DNA of 64,000 bases from Stenotrophomonas_A sp035629025 (GCA_035629025.1 DASPIU010000023.1:1-64000); one strand, 5' to 3'. Shown: positions 18,190 to 28,413, counted from the stretch's first letter. Notes: generated by a model not told the origin, from the letters alone. Numbers and translations: made by a program.

Positions 18190-19275
18190 TCAGCGCACCT
18201 TCAACGTGGCCAGGCCAATCAGCACCAGCACCACGGAAATGATCCAGAAGCGCACGATCACGCGCGGCTCCGGCCAGCCCTTCAGTTCAAAGTGGTGGTG
18301 GATCGGCGCCATGCGGAACACGCGCTTGCCGGTGAGCTTGAACGAGGCGACCTGGATCATCACCGACAGGGTCTCGACCACGAACACGCCGCCCATCACT
18401 ACCAGCACCAGTTCCTGGCGCACGATCACCGCGATGGTGCCGAGCACCGCGCCCAGCGCCAGCGCGCCGATGTCGCCCATGAACACCATGGCCGGATAAG
18501 TGTTGAACCACAGAAAGCCCAGGCCGGCGCCGGCAATGGCCGCGCAGATGATGATCAGCTCGCCCGCGCCGGGGATGGTGGGAATCTTCAGGTATTCGGA
18601 GAACACCACATTGCCCGAGGCATAGGCGAACACGCCCAGCGCGCAGGCCACCAGCACCGTCGGCATGATCGCCAGCCCGTCCAGGCCATCGGTGAGGTTC
18701 ACCGCGTTGGAGAAGCCGACGATCCAGAAATAGGCGATCACCACGAAGCTGACGCCGGCCAGCGGCAGTGCGATGGCCTTGAACATCGGGATGTAGAAGG
18801 TCATCGCTGCCGGCACGTCGGCGGTGTAGTACAGGAACAGGCCGGCGGCCAGGCCAAAGATGGATTGCAGCAGGTACTTCCAGCGCGACTTCAGGCCGTT
18901 GGGATCGCGGCGCACGATCTTGATCCAGTCGTCGTACCAGCCGATCGCACCGAAGCACAGCATCACCGCCAGCACCAGCCACACGTAGCGGTTGCGCAGG
19001 TCACCCCACAGCAGCGTGGACAGGGTCACCGTCAGCAGGATCAGCGAGCCGCCCATGGTCGGCGTGCCGGCCTTGGAGAAATGCGTCTGCGGGCCGTCCT
19101 GGCGGATCGGCTGGCCGCCCTTGAACTGGGCGAGCTTGCGGATCACCGCCGGGCCCAGCCACAGCGACAGGAACAGGGACGTCAGCGCGGCCAGGATGCC
19201 GCGGAACGTCAGGTAGCCGAACAGCCCGAACAGGCTCTCCAGTTGCTGTAACCAGCGGGCCAGCTCAAGCAGCAT
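18190..19275 (-). CDS. mraY: Phospho-MurNAc-pentapeptide transferase MraY
   Basis: A 361-residue polytopic membrane enzyme that makes lipid I from UDP-MurNAc-pentapeptide and undecaprenyl phosphate. It shows KAGTPTMGG, GWYDDWIK (catalytic Asp pair), NAVNLTDGLDGLA, MGDIGALALG and MAPIHHHFELKGWPE. The start MLLELARWLQQLESL (19275) is preferred over an ATG 6 codons upstream because GGAGGAGG lies about 8 nt before it. It overlaps the end of murF by 11 bp. murD, the normal downstream neighbour, is absent. Confidence 0.97.
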   Translation of the reverse strand: MLLELARWLQQLESLFGLFGYLTFRGILAALTSLFLSLWLGPAVIRKLAQFKGGQPIRQDGPQTHFSKAGTPTMGGSLILLTVTLSTLLWGDLRNRYVWLVLAVMLCFGAIGWYDDWIKIVRRDPNGLKSRWKYLLQSIFGLAAGLFLYYTADVPAAMTFYIPMFKAIALPLAGVSFVVIAYFWIVGFSNAVNLTDGLDGLAIMPTVLVACALGVFAYASGNVVFSEYLKIPTIPGAGELIIICAAIAGAGLGFLWFNTYPAMVFMGDIGALALGAVLGTIAVIVRQELVLVVMGGVFVVETLSVMIQVASFKLTGKRVFRMAPIHHHFELKGWPEPRVIVRFWIISVVLVLIGLATLKVR

Positions 19276-20667
19276 TCGGTGCCTCCTCCCCATGCGCGAG
19301 CAGCGCGGTCACGATCTTGTCCATGGCGCTGCCGCGCGAGCCCTTGACGAGCACGCGCAGCGGCGCGGTTGCGTTGGCGATGTCCGCCTGCAATGCGGCG
19401 GCCAGTTCGGCGTGGCTGGCAAACACGCGGCCGTGCTCGCCAAACGCACGCGCGGCCTGCGCGCTGAGTTCGCCCAAGGCGTACAGCCGCGTCAGCCGCG
19501 CTTCGCGCGCGCGGCGCCCGGCGGCGGCGTGCAGCATCGCGCCGCCCGCGCCCAGCTCGCGCATGTCGCCGAGCACCAGCCAGCCCTCGCCCGGGCCGGC
19601 CAGCGCGTCGATGGCGGCGTCCAGCGAACCGGGGTTGGCGTTGTAACTGTCGTCGATCAGCACCGCGCCGCCTGGCAGCACGTGCGCGATCTGCCGCCCG
19701 GCCACCGGCCGCGCCTGCGCCAGACCTTCGGCGATGCGCTCCAGGCCGATGCCCGCGCCCAGCGCCAATGCCGCCGCGGCCAGCGCGTTGCGGATGTTGT
19801 GGCGGCCGGGCAGGTGCAGACTGACCTGCACCCGGCCCTGCGGCGCGAGCAAGGTGAAACGCGAGGCCTGCGGCTCCAGCACGATGCCCTCGGCGCGCAC
19901 GTCGGCGCTGGCCTGCAGGCCGAAACGCAGCACGCGCCGGCCGCTGTCGGCCGGGCGCACGATGGCCTGCTCGAACCACAGGCCGAAAGCGTCGTCGGCA
20001 TTGATCACCGCCACGCCGTCGTCAGGCAGGGCCGCGTAGATCGCGCCCTTGGTGCTGGCCACGCCGAGCAGGCTGCCCATGCGCTCCAGATGCGCCGGGG
20101 CGATGTTGTTGACCAGGGCGAAGTCCGGCCGCGCGATATCGGTCAGGTAGGCGATGTCGCCTGGCTTGCCGGCGCCCATCTCGTAGACCGCGAAATCGGC
20201 ATCATCCGGCGCGGCGATGACCGCCAGCGGCAGGCCGATCTCGTTGTTGCGATTGCCCGGCGTGGCGTACACGCGGCGTCCGTCCATCGCCTGCACATGC
20301 TGCAGGATCGCCAGCAGCAGGGTCTTGACGCTGGTCTTGCCATTGCTGCCGGTGATCGCGAACACGTGCGTGCCGCGGCCGCGCTGCATGCCGGCAGCGA
20401 CGCGGGCCAGCGCCAGCTCGGCATCGGCGACCAGCACCTGCGGCAGTTCGATCTCCGGCAGCAGGCGCTCGACCAGCAGGCCGCTGGCGCCGCGCATCAG
20501 CGCGTCGCTGGCGAAATCGTGCCCGTCGAAGCGCTCGCCGCGCAGGGCGACGTACAGGCTGCCGGTGGCCAGGCTGCGGGTGTCATTGCTGACGGCGTCG
20601 ATCATGGCGTCATCGCCATGCAGTTCGCCGCCGGCCCAGTGCGCGATCAGCGACAGCGGAGTGTGCT

Positions 20668-20671
<4 letters not shown>
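19265..20671 (-). CDS. murF: UDP-MurNAc-tripeptide--D-Ala-D-Ala ligase MurF
   Basis: A 468-residue Mur ligase that attaches the D-Ala-D-Ala dipeptide made by Ddl. It has ATP loop GSNGKTSVK, the NNEIGLPL segment, EMGAGKPGDIAYL, NIAPAHLERMGSL, the NADD motif, GRHNIRNALAAAALAL and VLIDDSYNANPGSL of the C-terminal domain. Length and motifs are typical. The start overlaps the murE stop by 4 bp. Confidence 0.98.
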
Positions 20672-22148
<1,477 letters not shown>

Positions 22149-22152
<4 letters not shown>

Positions 22153-23993
22153 TGGCGGGCCTCCTGCAGCGGCAGCGCGGCGGCGTTGGCGGTGGGAATG
22201 CCAGCATCCACTTCATCGGCGGCATTGGGCAGGAGCACCGACGGGTCCGGCTCGGCGGCCGGCTTGGCCACCGGCTGCCCGGTCTTGCCCGCGGCCTGCG
22301 CCGCCAGCCACGACTGGATATCGTCCGGCGGCACGTCCATCAGCCGCAGCGCGCCTTCCATCACGCGGTGATACACCGGCGCCGACACCAGGCCGCCGTA
22401 ATACTTGCCGGCCTGCGGGTCGTTGATGACGATGACCGTGGCAAAGCGCGGCCGCGTCGCCGGCACCAGGCCAGCGAACAGCGAGTTGTAGTGGTTGCGC
22501 ACGTAGCCGCCGGGGCCGGTCTTGCGCGCGGTGCCGGTCTTGCCGGCGACGTGGTAGCCCAGGATCGCCGCGTCCTTCGCGCCACCCAGCGTCACCACCG
22601 TCTCCATCATGCCGATGACGGTCCTGGCGACCTCCGGGCTGACCACCTGGCGCGACTCGTTGCGCTGGCCCTTGACGAAGGTCGGCTGGATCAGCTTGCC
22701 GCCATTGCCCAGCGCCGCATAGGCCTGGGCAATCTGCAGCGGCGTGACATTCAGGCCGTAGCCGTAGGACATCGTGGTCTTGGACGCACCGCTCCAGCGC
22801 GCCGGTCGCGGCAGTACGCCGGCGGCCTCGCCGGGGAAGCCGCTGTGCGGGGCACTGCCGTAGCCGAAGTTGTGGATCGACTGATAGAAGGTCTCGTCCG
22901 GCAGCTTGGCCGCGATCTTCGCCGCGCCGATGTTCGAGCTGCGCGTGATCACGCCGGTGACATTGAGCACGCCGTTGTTGCGCGGCACGTCCTTGATCGT
23001 GTAGCGGCCCACGGCCATGTAGCCGGGGTTGGTGTCGATGGTGGTGTTGGGCGTGACCACGCCGGCCTGCAGCGCGGTCGCAATGGTCAGCGGCTTCATC
23101 GTCGAGCCGGGCTCGACCAGGTCAGTGACGGCGCGATTGCGCCGCGCGTCCGGGTTGATGCCGGTCACCGAGTTGGGGTTGTAGGTGGGCAGGTTGACCA
23201 TGGCCAGCACTTCGCCGGTGGCCACGTCCATGACCACCATCGAGCCGCCGGCGGCCTTGTTCTCGACCAATGCGTTGCGCAGTTCCTTGTAGGCCAGGAA
23301 CTGGATGCGGCGGTCGATGCTCAGGGTCAGGTCCTGGCCCGGTTCTGCAGGGCGGATCAGGTCCACGCTTTCCACGATCGCGCCGCGCGCATCGCGGACC
23401 ACGCGCTTGGCCCCGGGCTTGCCGCGCAGCCACTGGTCGAAGGCCAGCTCCAGCCCTTCCTGGCCGCGGTCGTCGATGTTGGTGAAGCCCAGCACGTGGG
23501 CCATCGCCTCACCCTGCGGGTAGAAGCGACGGAACTCGCGTTGCGAGAACACGCCGGGAATCTTCAGCGCGAGGATTTCATGCGCGCGGTCGGGGTTGAT
23601 CCGCCGGCGCAGGTACATGAATTCCTTGTCGGCCTTCTGCGACAGGCGCGAGCTCAGCTCGTCCTGCGGCATCTGCAGGACCTTGGCGAGCTCGGGAATG
23701 CGGTCGGGATTGCGCAGCAGTTCCTGCGGATTGACCCAGATCGACTCCACCGGCGTGGACACGGCCAGCGGCTCGCCGTTGCGATCGGTGATCATGCCGC
23801 GCGAGGTCGCGATCGGCAGCTCGCGCAGGTAGCGGGCCTCGCCCTGGCGCTGGTAGAAGTCGCTGTTGATCAGCTGCACGTAGGCCGCGCGGCCGATCAG
23901 CGTCACCGAGCACAGCGCCAGCGTGGTGCCGACCAGCAGCAGGCGGCCACGCAGGTTGAAGCTGCTGCGGGTACGGTTGCGGGGCGACTTCAT
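22149..23993 (-). CDS. ftsI: Septal transpeptidase FtsI (PBP3)
   Basis: A 614-residue class B penicillin-binding protein that cross-links septal peptidoglycan with FtsW. A single membrane anchor lies at about residues 18-40, followed by the pedestal domain and the transpeptidase domain. Catalytic motifs are SxxK (EPGSTMKPLT, near residue 297), SxN (RSSNIGAAKI) and KTG (VAGKTGTARKTG). The C-terminus is a Pro/Ala-rich tail of about 50 residues. ftsL lies 67 bp upstream, with a hairpin in the gap. The stop overlaps murE by 4 bp. Confidence 0.98.
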
Positions 23994-24036
23994 GGCGCAC
24001 CTCCCTGTGCGCCACCCTGCGGGCGGCTTCGCCGTG

Positions 24037-24060
24037 AAAAACGTACGTCCTGACGTTTTT
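24037..24060 (-). terminator. A-tract/T-tract hairpin between ftsL and ftsI
   Basis: AAAAACGT and ACGTTTTT can pair as an 8-bp stem around an 8-nt loop, immediately after the ftsL stop. On the minus strand the stem itself ends in TTTTT. It looks like a weak attenuator in the only gap of the upstream cluster; the other junctions overlap. It may instead be a processing or stability structure. Confidence 0.4.
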
Positions 24061-24324
24061 TCATGGCCGCACCACCACGATGTCGGCGGTCTCGGGGAAC
24101 TTCATGCCCAGGCGCTCCCGCGCGATCTGGTCGACGCGGTTGCTCTCGGCCCAGGTCGCCTGCTCCAGCTGCAGGCGGCCGAATTCGATGTCCAGGTCAT
24201 CGCGCGTCTTCTGCAGCCGCGTCAGTTCCTGGAACAGCTGGCGGTGCATGTGGCGCATGTAGACCACGCCAATGCCCGAGGCCACGGTGCAGGCCAGCAG
24301 CACGATGAGCAGCAGCCGGCTCAT
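24061..24324 (-). CDS. ftsL: Cell division protein FtsL
   Basis: An 87-residue bitopic protein. One membrane segment (about 3-22, LLLIVLLACTVASGIGVVYM) is followed by a leucine-zipper coiled coil (about 25-65, with HRQLFQELTRLQKTRDDLDIE) and a short conserved end, ARERLGMKFPE. With FtsB and FtsQ it activates FtsWI. The start overlaps the rsmH stop by 4 bp. Sequence is weakly conserved in this family, but position and topology settle it. Confidence 0.95.
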   Translation of the reverse strand: MSRLLLIVLLACTVASGIGVVYMRHMHRQLFQELTRLQKTRDDLDIEFGRLQLEQATWAESNRVDQIARERLGMKFPETADIVVVRP

Positions 24325-25307
24325 GCGGCCAGCCCCGGCAGTTTTTCGGCCACGCGCAGCACCGCGCTGCGGGCGCGCGGGTTGGCCGCCAGTTCCTCGT
24401 CTTCGGCACGGATCGCGCCGCCAATGGCGCGCAGCGAGGCGGTGAAATTGTTGGCCTCGGGCAGCCGGCGGTTGGCCGGCGGCGCCTTGGCGTGGCGGTT
24501 GATGAACTGCTTGACGATGCGATCTTCCAGCGAATGGAAGCTGATCACCGCCAGGCGGCCGCCGGGCTTGAGTCGCGCCAGCGCCGCGTCCAGGCCGGCC
24601 TCGAGGTCGGCCAGTTCACGATTGATGTGGATGCGGATGGCCTGGAAGCTGCGCGTGGCGGGGTGGATCTTGTCCTTGCCGCGCGGCATCACCGAGGCGA
24701 TCAGCTCGGCCAGTTGCGCGGTGCGCAGCAGCGGCTGTTCGGCGCGGCGGGCGACGATCGCGCGGGCAATGCGCCGGCTCTGCCGCTCTTCGCCATAGGT
24801 CCACAGTACGTCGGCGATTTCGCGCTCGTCGGCGCTGGCCAGCCACTGCGCCGCGCTGAGCCCCGTCTCCGGGTCCATGCGCATGTCCAGGGGGCCGTCC
24901 TTGCCGAAGCTGAAACCGCGTTCGGCAACGTCCAGCTGCGGCGAGGAGACGCCCAGGTCGAGCAGCACGCCGTCGAGTTCGCGCGCCGCGTCCCACTGGC
25001 CGAGCGAAGCAAAGCTGCCGCGGCGGATCGACACGCGCGCATCGCCACCGAACGACTGTTCGGCCACTGCGATCGCTTCGGGATCCTTGTCCATCACCAG
25101 CAGCCGGCCTCCCGGGCCGAGTCGTTGCAGCACTCCGCGCGCGTGCCCACCACGCCCGAAGGTGCCATCCAGATACGTTCCGTCCTCGATCACCTGCAGG
25201 CTTTCCAGCACCTGCGTGTACAGCACCGGCAGATGCGCCGCCGGCGGCTGCGACACCGGGAGGTGACCGGGCTGCGCTTCAGGGCGCATCCGGGCACCCC
25301 GGCTCAC
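24321..25307 (-). CDS. rsmH: 16S rRNA m4C1402 methyltransferase RsmH (MraW)
   Basis: A 328-residue SAM-dependent enzyme that N4-methylates C1402 in the 30S decoding centre. The SAM-binding motif DGTFGRGGHARGVL, the LLDLGVSSPQLD segment, GFSFGKDGPLDMRMD, the inserted helical domain (YGEERQSRRIARAIVARR) and AVISFHSLEDRIVKQF are all present. The start is taken at the ATG overlapping the mraZ stop by 4 bp; homology begins at about residue 20 (PAAHLPVLYTQVLESL), so the first residues are a variable extension. Confidence 0.96.
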   Translation of the reverse strand: MSRGARMRPEAQPGHLPVSQPPAAHLPVLYTQVLESLQVIEDGTYLDGTFGRGGHARGVLQRLGPGGRLLVMDKDPEAIAVAEQSFGGDARVSIRRGSFASLGQWDAARELDGVLLDLGVSSPQLDVAERGFSFGKDGPLDMRMDPETGLSAAQWLASADEREIADVLWTYGEERQSRRIARAIVARRAEQPLLRTAQLAELIASVMPRGKDKIHPATRSFQAIRIHINRELADLEAGLDAALARLKPGGRLAVISFHSLEDRIVKQFINRHAKAPPANRRLPEANNFTASLRAIGGAIRAEDEELAANPRARSAVLRVAEKLPGLAA

Positions 25308-25750
25308 AACCTGAGGTCGAGCAATTCATCGCCCAGATCCCCGTCAGACAGCGTCTGTTGGATCAGCGCGCGATGTGCCTGCTCGCTCCAGAGTTCGAAC
25401 TTGTCCCCCATGCCCAGCAGGACGGCCTTTTTCTCGATGCCCACCGCGTTGCGGTGACTGGCGGGAATGCTCACGCGGCCATTGCCGTCGAGCTCGAGCA
25501 CGGCCGAGGAACCGACCAGCTTCTGCTGCAGCATCCGCACCACGCGCTGGGTGTTGGGCTTGGCCATGACGTCGTCACGCACCCGCGCCCATTCCTTTTC
25601 CGCGTACAGCCACAGGCAGCCGGACTCGAACGGGTTGTAGGTCAGCACCAGGCGGTTGCCGCTCTCACGCGCGACGAGGTCGCGGTAGGCGGTGGGAACC
25701 GCCAAGCGCCCCTTGTCGTCGACTGTGATGGCCGTCTCGCCTTGAAACAC
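25304..25750 (-). CDS. mraZ: Transcriptional regulator MraZ
   Basis: A 148-residue protein with two AbrB-like swapped-hairpin halves, each showing a GR-box (DDKGRLAVPTAYR and DGNGRVSIPASHR). MraZ forms ring oligomers and represses its own promoter and the dcw cluster by binding repeats near the promoter. The start codon is GTG (25750), giving the family N-terminus MFQGETAITVDDKGRL. Upstream lie a TTGACA/TAAGGT promoter and GTGG repeats in 10-bp phase, as expected for autoregulation. It is the first gene of the 15-gene cell-wall and division cluster ending at lpxC. Confidence 0.97.
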   Translation of the reverse strand: MFQGETAITVDDKGRLAVPTAYRDLVARESGNRLVLTYNPFESGCLWLYAEKEWARVRDDVMAKPNTQRVVRMLQQKLVGSSAVLELDGNGRVSIPASHRNAVGIEKKAVLLGMGDKFELWSEQAHRALIQQTLSDGDLGDELLDLRL

Positions 25751-25769
25751 GCTGCAAAACCCTCGACAC

Positions 25770-25833
25770 CCACCTGGGCGGACATTGAACCACGAAAAAC
25801 CACTTAAAACCCGGTTTTCCCTCCGTTGCCCAC
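25770..25833 (-). promoter_or_regulatory. Putative MraZ-binding repeats
   Basis: On the minus strand GTGG(G/T) occurs at 25833, 25803, 25793 and 25773 (5' ends), all on one 10-bp phase; the intervening slot at 25783 reads GTCC. Known MraZ boxes are TGGGN-type direct repeats with a 10-bp period. They lie between the -10 element and the mraZ start, where bound protein would block transcription. Confidence 0.6.
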
Positions 25834-25859
25834 CTTAGCAGCGCGCGAAACCTTGTCAA
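25832..25859 (-). promoter_or_regulatory. Promoter of the dcw cluster (PmraZ)
   Basis: On the minus strand a perfect TTGACA (25859-25854) is followed by a 16-bp spacer and TAAGGT (25837-25832). Transcription would begin near 25825, about 75 nt before the GTG of mraZ. The -10 overlaps the most distal GTGG repeat of the proposed MraZ site. Confidence 0.7.
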
Positions 25860-25929
25860 CAACTTTTGCACCGGCAAATCACCAAGGGGATCAATGGCTT
25901 GCAGCAATCTTTAGAGACTTGTTCAAGGC

Positions 25930-25938
25930 TTATCCACA
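25930..25938 (+). promoter_or_regulatory. Perfect DnaA box between mraZ and the NRDE gene
   Basis: TTATCCACA matches the strong DnaA box exactly. It lies about 70 bp upstream of the mraZ -35 and 127 bp before the divergent NRDE gene, inside an ACTTGT/ACAAGT inverted repeat. A single box is not an origin; it could tie dcw transcription to DnaA. The remainder of the 314-bp mraZ-NRDE gap holds the mraZ promoter and its repeats. Confidence 0.45.
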
Positions 25939-26064
25939 AGTTGCTGTTTCGTCTCATATTTTGAGATTGAGCCGAAATTCAGCGCTGTGCAGGGCGTGTG
26001 AACGGCATGGGCCGTTGCCGCCCGGCGATGGCGCCCGACTGCGCAGAGCCCCCACAATCGTCGG

Positions 26065-26823
26065 ATGTGTCTGGTCGCTCTCGCCTGGAATTCCCACCCC
26101 CGCTGGCGCCTAGTACTGGCTGGCAACCGCGATGAATTCCATGGGCGGCCAACCGCTGCCCTGGCCCACTGGCCCGCGCCGCAGCAAGGCGTACTGGCCG
26201 GCCGCGACCTGCGTTCGGGCGGCACCTGGGTGGGTCTTGGTCCGGGCGGCCACGCCGCGGTCGTGACCAATGTGCGTGACCCGATGGCCACCACCTCGGG
26301 TCCCTCGCGCGGCCATCTGATCGCCAACTACCTGGCCGGCGTTGTGGACGCGGATGCCTTTGCCGGCGACCTGGCCGCCAGCGCCGCCGACTACCCGCCC
26401 TTCAACCTGTTGCTGGCCGACCCGGTCCAGTGCCGCTATCTCGGCAACCACCCGGTCGCCACCCGCGCCCTGGCGCCTGGCGTGCACGGCATGTCCAACG
26501 GCGCGCTCGATGCCCCGTGGCCGAAGACCCGGCGCCTGACCCAGGTGCTGGGCGAATGGATCGCGCGCGGCGACCAGAGCCTGGACCCGCTATGGGCCGC
26601 CCTGGCTGACGAAACCATCGCTCCCGACGCCGAACTCCCCGACACCGGCGTCGGCCTGGAACTGGAGCGCCGCCTCTCCGCCGCCTTCATCCGCGGCCGC
26701 GAATATGGCACCCGCGCCAGCACCATCGTCGCCATCGACCACGCAGGCCACGGCTGGATTCACGAGCGCCGCTTCGGTGCCGATGGTCTGTTCCTGGGGC
26801 AGACGCGGTTGGAGAGTGCGTAG
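26065..26823 (+). CDS. NRDE (TANGO2-like) family protein
   Basis: A 252-residue protein of the NRDE/TANGO2 family, named after the conserved Asn-Arg-Asp-Glu seen here in LAGNRDEFHGRPT. Cys2 directly follows the initiator Met (MCLVALAWNSHP), as in N-terminal-nucleophile-like members. Other family segments are LAGRDLRSGGTWVGL, AAVVTNVRDP, GMSNGALDAPWPKTRR and the C-terminal YGTRASTIVAID. In eukaryotes TANGO2 affects membrane, lipid and haem handling; the bacterial role is unknown. It diverges from the mraZ operon. Length and motifs are typical, and no signal peptide is seen, so it is likely cytoplasmic. Confidence 0.9.
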   Translation: MCLVALAWNSHPRWRLVLAGNRDEFHGRPTAALAHWPAPQQGVLAGRDLRSGGTWVGLGPGGHAAVVTNVRDPMATTSGPSRGHLIANYLAGVVDADAFAGDLAASAADYPPFNLLLADPVQCRYLGNHPVATRALAPGVHGMSNGALDAPWPKTRRLTQVLGEWIARGDQSLDPLWAALADETIAPDAELPDTGVGLELERRLSAAFIRGREYGTRASTIVAIDHAGHGWIHERRFGADGLFLGQTRLESA

Positions 26824-26866
26824 AGGCACCGGCGAAGCCGTTCCGCCCGCACGCCGCATTTATACG

Positions 26867-26890
26867 GTCGCGGCTGAAGCCGCTCCTACA
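26867..26890. repeat. REP-like palindrome (GAGCGGCTTCAGCCGC type)
   Basis: On the minus strand this reads TGTAGGAGCGGCTTCAGCC and onward: a GTAG head followed by a palindrome. It matches the units at 3578-3602 and in kdpA. It lies just after the NRDE gene, where its hairpin could protect or end the transcript. Confidence 0.65.
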
Positions 26891-26945
26891 GGGCACCCAT
26901 CAGTGTCCAACGCCCACCGCAGGTCCCACATCCCCCAGCCCAGGA

Positions 26946-26996
26946 GCCCCCCTTAGTAAGGGGGGCGCGCCGAAGGCGCGGGGGATTGGAAGCAAA
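26946..26996. repeat. Third copy of the CCCCCC..GGGGGG/GATTGGAAGCAA repeat
   Basis: CCCCCCTTAGTAAGGGGGG is followed by CGCGCCGAAGGCGCG and GGGGGATTGGAAGCAA, in the same order as the tandem units at 3691-3920. The stems are kept while the loops differ (TTAGTAA instead of TTGGCAA; compensatory CGCC/GGCG). That pattern suggests that the structure matters. Together with the REP unit it explains most of 26824-27075; no gene is visible there. Confidence 0.75.
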
Positions 26997-27078
26997 GCTT
27001 CGCCGCGGCACGCGCTTTGCGCCCCAGCGCAAACGCGTGTTCCCCGCAGGGGGCAAAGCCCCCAAAGGGGAAAGCGGC

Positions 27079-27438
27079 GGAGCCGGCCGATAAGCCGGGT
27101 TCTGTCGTGGACAGTCATTCTTCTAGGCGCCGCGTCACCGCGGCGCTCGAGCAACCTACCCGGACCCGACGCGGGCAGCGTCATGAGGTCCCTATTTGGT
27201 CTTGCTCCAGGTGGGGTTTGCCGTGCCGGTCCGTTACCGGACTCGCGGTGCGCTCTTACCGCACCATTTCACCCTTGCCTGATCCCGTCACTCGCAAGAG
27301 TTTCGGGCCATCGGCGGTATCTTTCTGTTGCACTTTCCGTCGGCTCGCGCCGCCCAGGCGTTACCTGGCACCTTGCCCTGTGGAGCCCGGACTTTCCTCG
27401 GCATCCTCACGGATGACGCGACTGTCTGACCGACTCCG
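27079..27438 (-). ncRNA. rnpB: RNase P RNA, class A
   Basis: This is the catalytic RNA that removes 5' leaders from tRNA precursors. On the minus strand the 5' end reads GGAGTCGGTCAGACAGTC, and conserved parts follow in order: GAGGAAAGTCCGGGCTCC, CCAGGTAACGCC, GATACCGCCGATGGCCC, GGTAAGAGCGCACCG, and AGAACCCGGCTTATCGGCC at the 3' end. The first and last ten nucleotides (27438-27429 and 27088-27079) pair as helix P1, which sets both ends to within a few bases. A TACAAT hexamer at 27452-27447 is the likely -10. A GGGGGCTTTGCCCCC hairpin lies just downstream. The length of about 360 nt is typical. Confidence 0.95.
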
Positions 27439-27446
27439 CCAAGCGC

Positions 27447-27452
27447 ATTGTA
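27447..27452 (-). promoter_or_regulatory. -10 element of rnpB
   Basis: TACAAT on the minus strand lies about 8 nt before the inferred RNA 5' end. No good -35 is visible at normal spacing; GCGCGG is found there. Confidence 0.5.
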
Positions 27453-27503
27453 GCCGACACCTCCGCGCACCGCGCGGTGAACCCATCGCAGCCGACTCGC
27501 GAA

Positions 27504-28331
27504 TCACCCGCCATACAGCGCCCTCCGCGGCGCCCCACTCAACTCCGCCGCCAGCTTCGCCGCCGTCGACGGCGGCAGATGCTCGCCCAGCCGCGCGTAC
27601 AGGCGCCGGCCCTCGGCCAGTTTCGCCTCGGCCTCTGCCTCCTCGCCCGCGCCCTGCACCATCACCACGAACTCGCCCTTGCGCTGGTGCTCATCGCCCT
27701 CCACTCGCGCCAGCAGTTCGGCCAGCGTGCCATCGAGCACCGTCTCGAACAGCTTGGTCAGCTCACGCGCAATCACCGCCGGTCGCGTCGGCCCAAACGC
27801 CGCGGCCAGGTCCGCCAGCGACTCGGCGATGCGGTGCGAGGACTCATAGAAGACCAGTGTGCGCGCCTCGCCCGCCAGCCGCGCCAGGCGCTCGCGCCGC
27901 GCACCGGCCTTGGCCGGCAGGAAACCTTCAAACACGAAGCGGTCGCTCGGCAGGCCCGCCACGCTCAGCGCGGCGATGGCCGCGCACGCGCCCGGCACCG
28001 GGCTGACCCGCAGCCCCGCCGCCCGCGCCGCGCGTACCACCCGAAAGCCCGGGTCGCTGACCAGCGGCGTGCCCGCATCGCTGACCAGGGCCAGCGACTC
28101 GCCTGCCTGCAACCGCGCCACGATGCGCTGCGACAGCGCTTCCTCGTTGTGGTCGTGCAGCGCCACCAGCGCCTTCTCTATGCCGAAATGCGCCAGCAAC
28201 TGCCCGGTGCGGCGCGTGTCCTCGGCGCAGATCGCGGCGACCGACCGCAGTACCTCCTGCGCCCTTGGGGTCAGGTCGCCGAGGTTGCCGATCGGCGTGG
28301 CCACGACATGAAGGGTTCCTGCGGAAGTCAT
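27504..28331 (-). CDS. rsmI: 16S rRNA 2'-O-ribose C1402 methyltransferase RsmI
   Basis: A 275-residue tetrapyrrole-methylase-fold enzyme that 2'-O-methylates C1402, the same nucleotide that RsmH N4-methylates. It shows LHVVATPIGNLGDLTPRA, AEDTRRTGQLL, HDHNEE, ALVSDAGTPLVSDPG, SPVPGACAAIAALSVAGLP and RFVFEGFLPAK. The start MTSAGTLHVVATPIGN was chosen because homology begins there; the frame runs far upstream antisense to lpoA without meaning. It diverges from lpoA, the conserved yraL-yraM-yraN arrangement. The C-terminal 40 residues form the usual helical extension. Confidence 0.97.
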   Translation of the reverse strand: MTSAGTLHVVATPIGNLGDLTPRAQEVLRSVAAICAEDTRRTGQLLAHFGIEKALVALHDHNEEALSQRIVARLQAGESLALVSDAGTPLVSDPGFRVVRAARAAGLRVSPVPGACAAIAALSVAGLPSDRFVFEGFLPAKAGARRERLARLAGEARTLVFYESSHRIAESLADLAAAFGPTRPAVIARELTKLFETVLDGTLAELLARVEGDEHQRKGEFVVMVQGAGEEAEAEAKLAEGRRLYARLGEHLPPSTAAKLAAELSGAPRRALYGG

Positions 28332-28355
28332 CGGCGGTTTTTCCAGGCTCAAGGT

Positions 28356-28361
28356 TAGAAT
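28356..28361 (+). promoter_or_regulatory. Candidate -10 for lpoA-yraN
   Basis: TAGAAT lies 52 bp before the lpoA start in the 82-bp gap between the divergent rsmI and lpoA. A -35 match is poor (TTTTTCC is nearby). Confidence 0.35.
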
Positions 28362-28413
28362 CGTAGCGTTTTTCGCCGGCATGCCTCCGCCCGTCCCGTC
28401 GACTGGAATCGAA

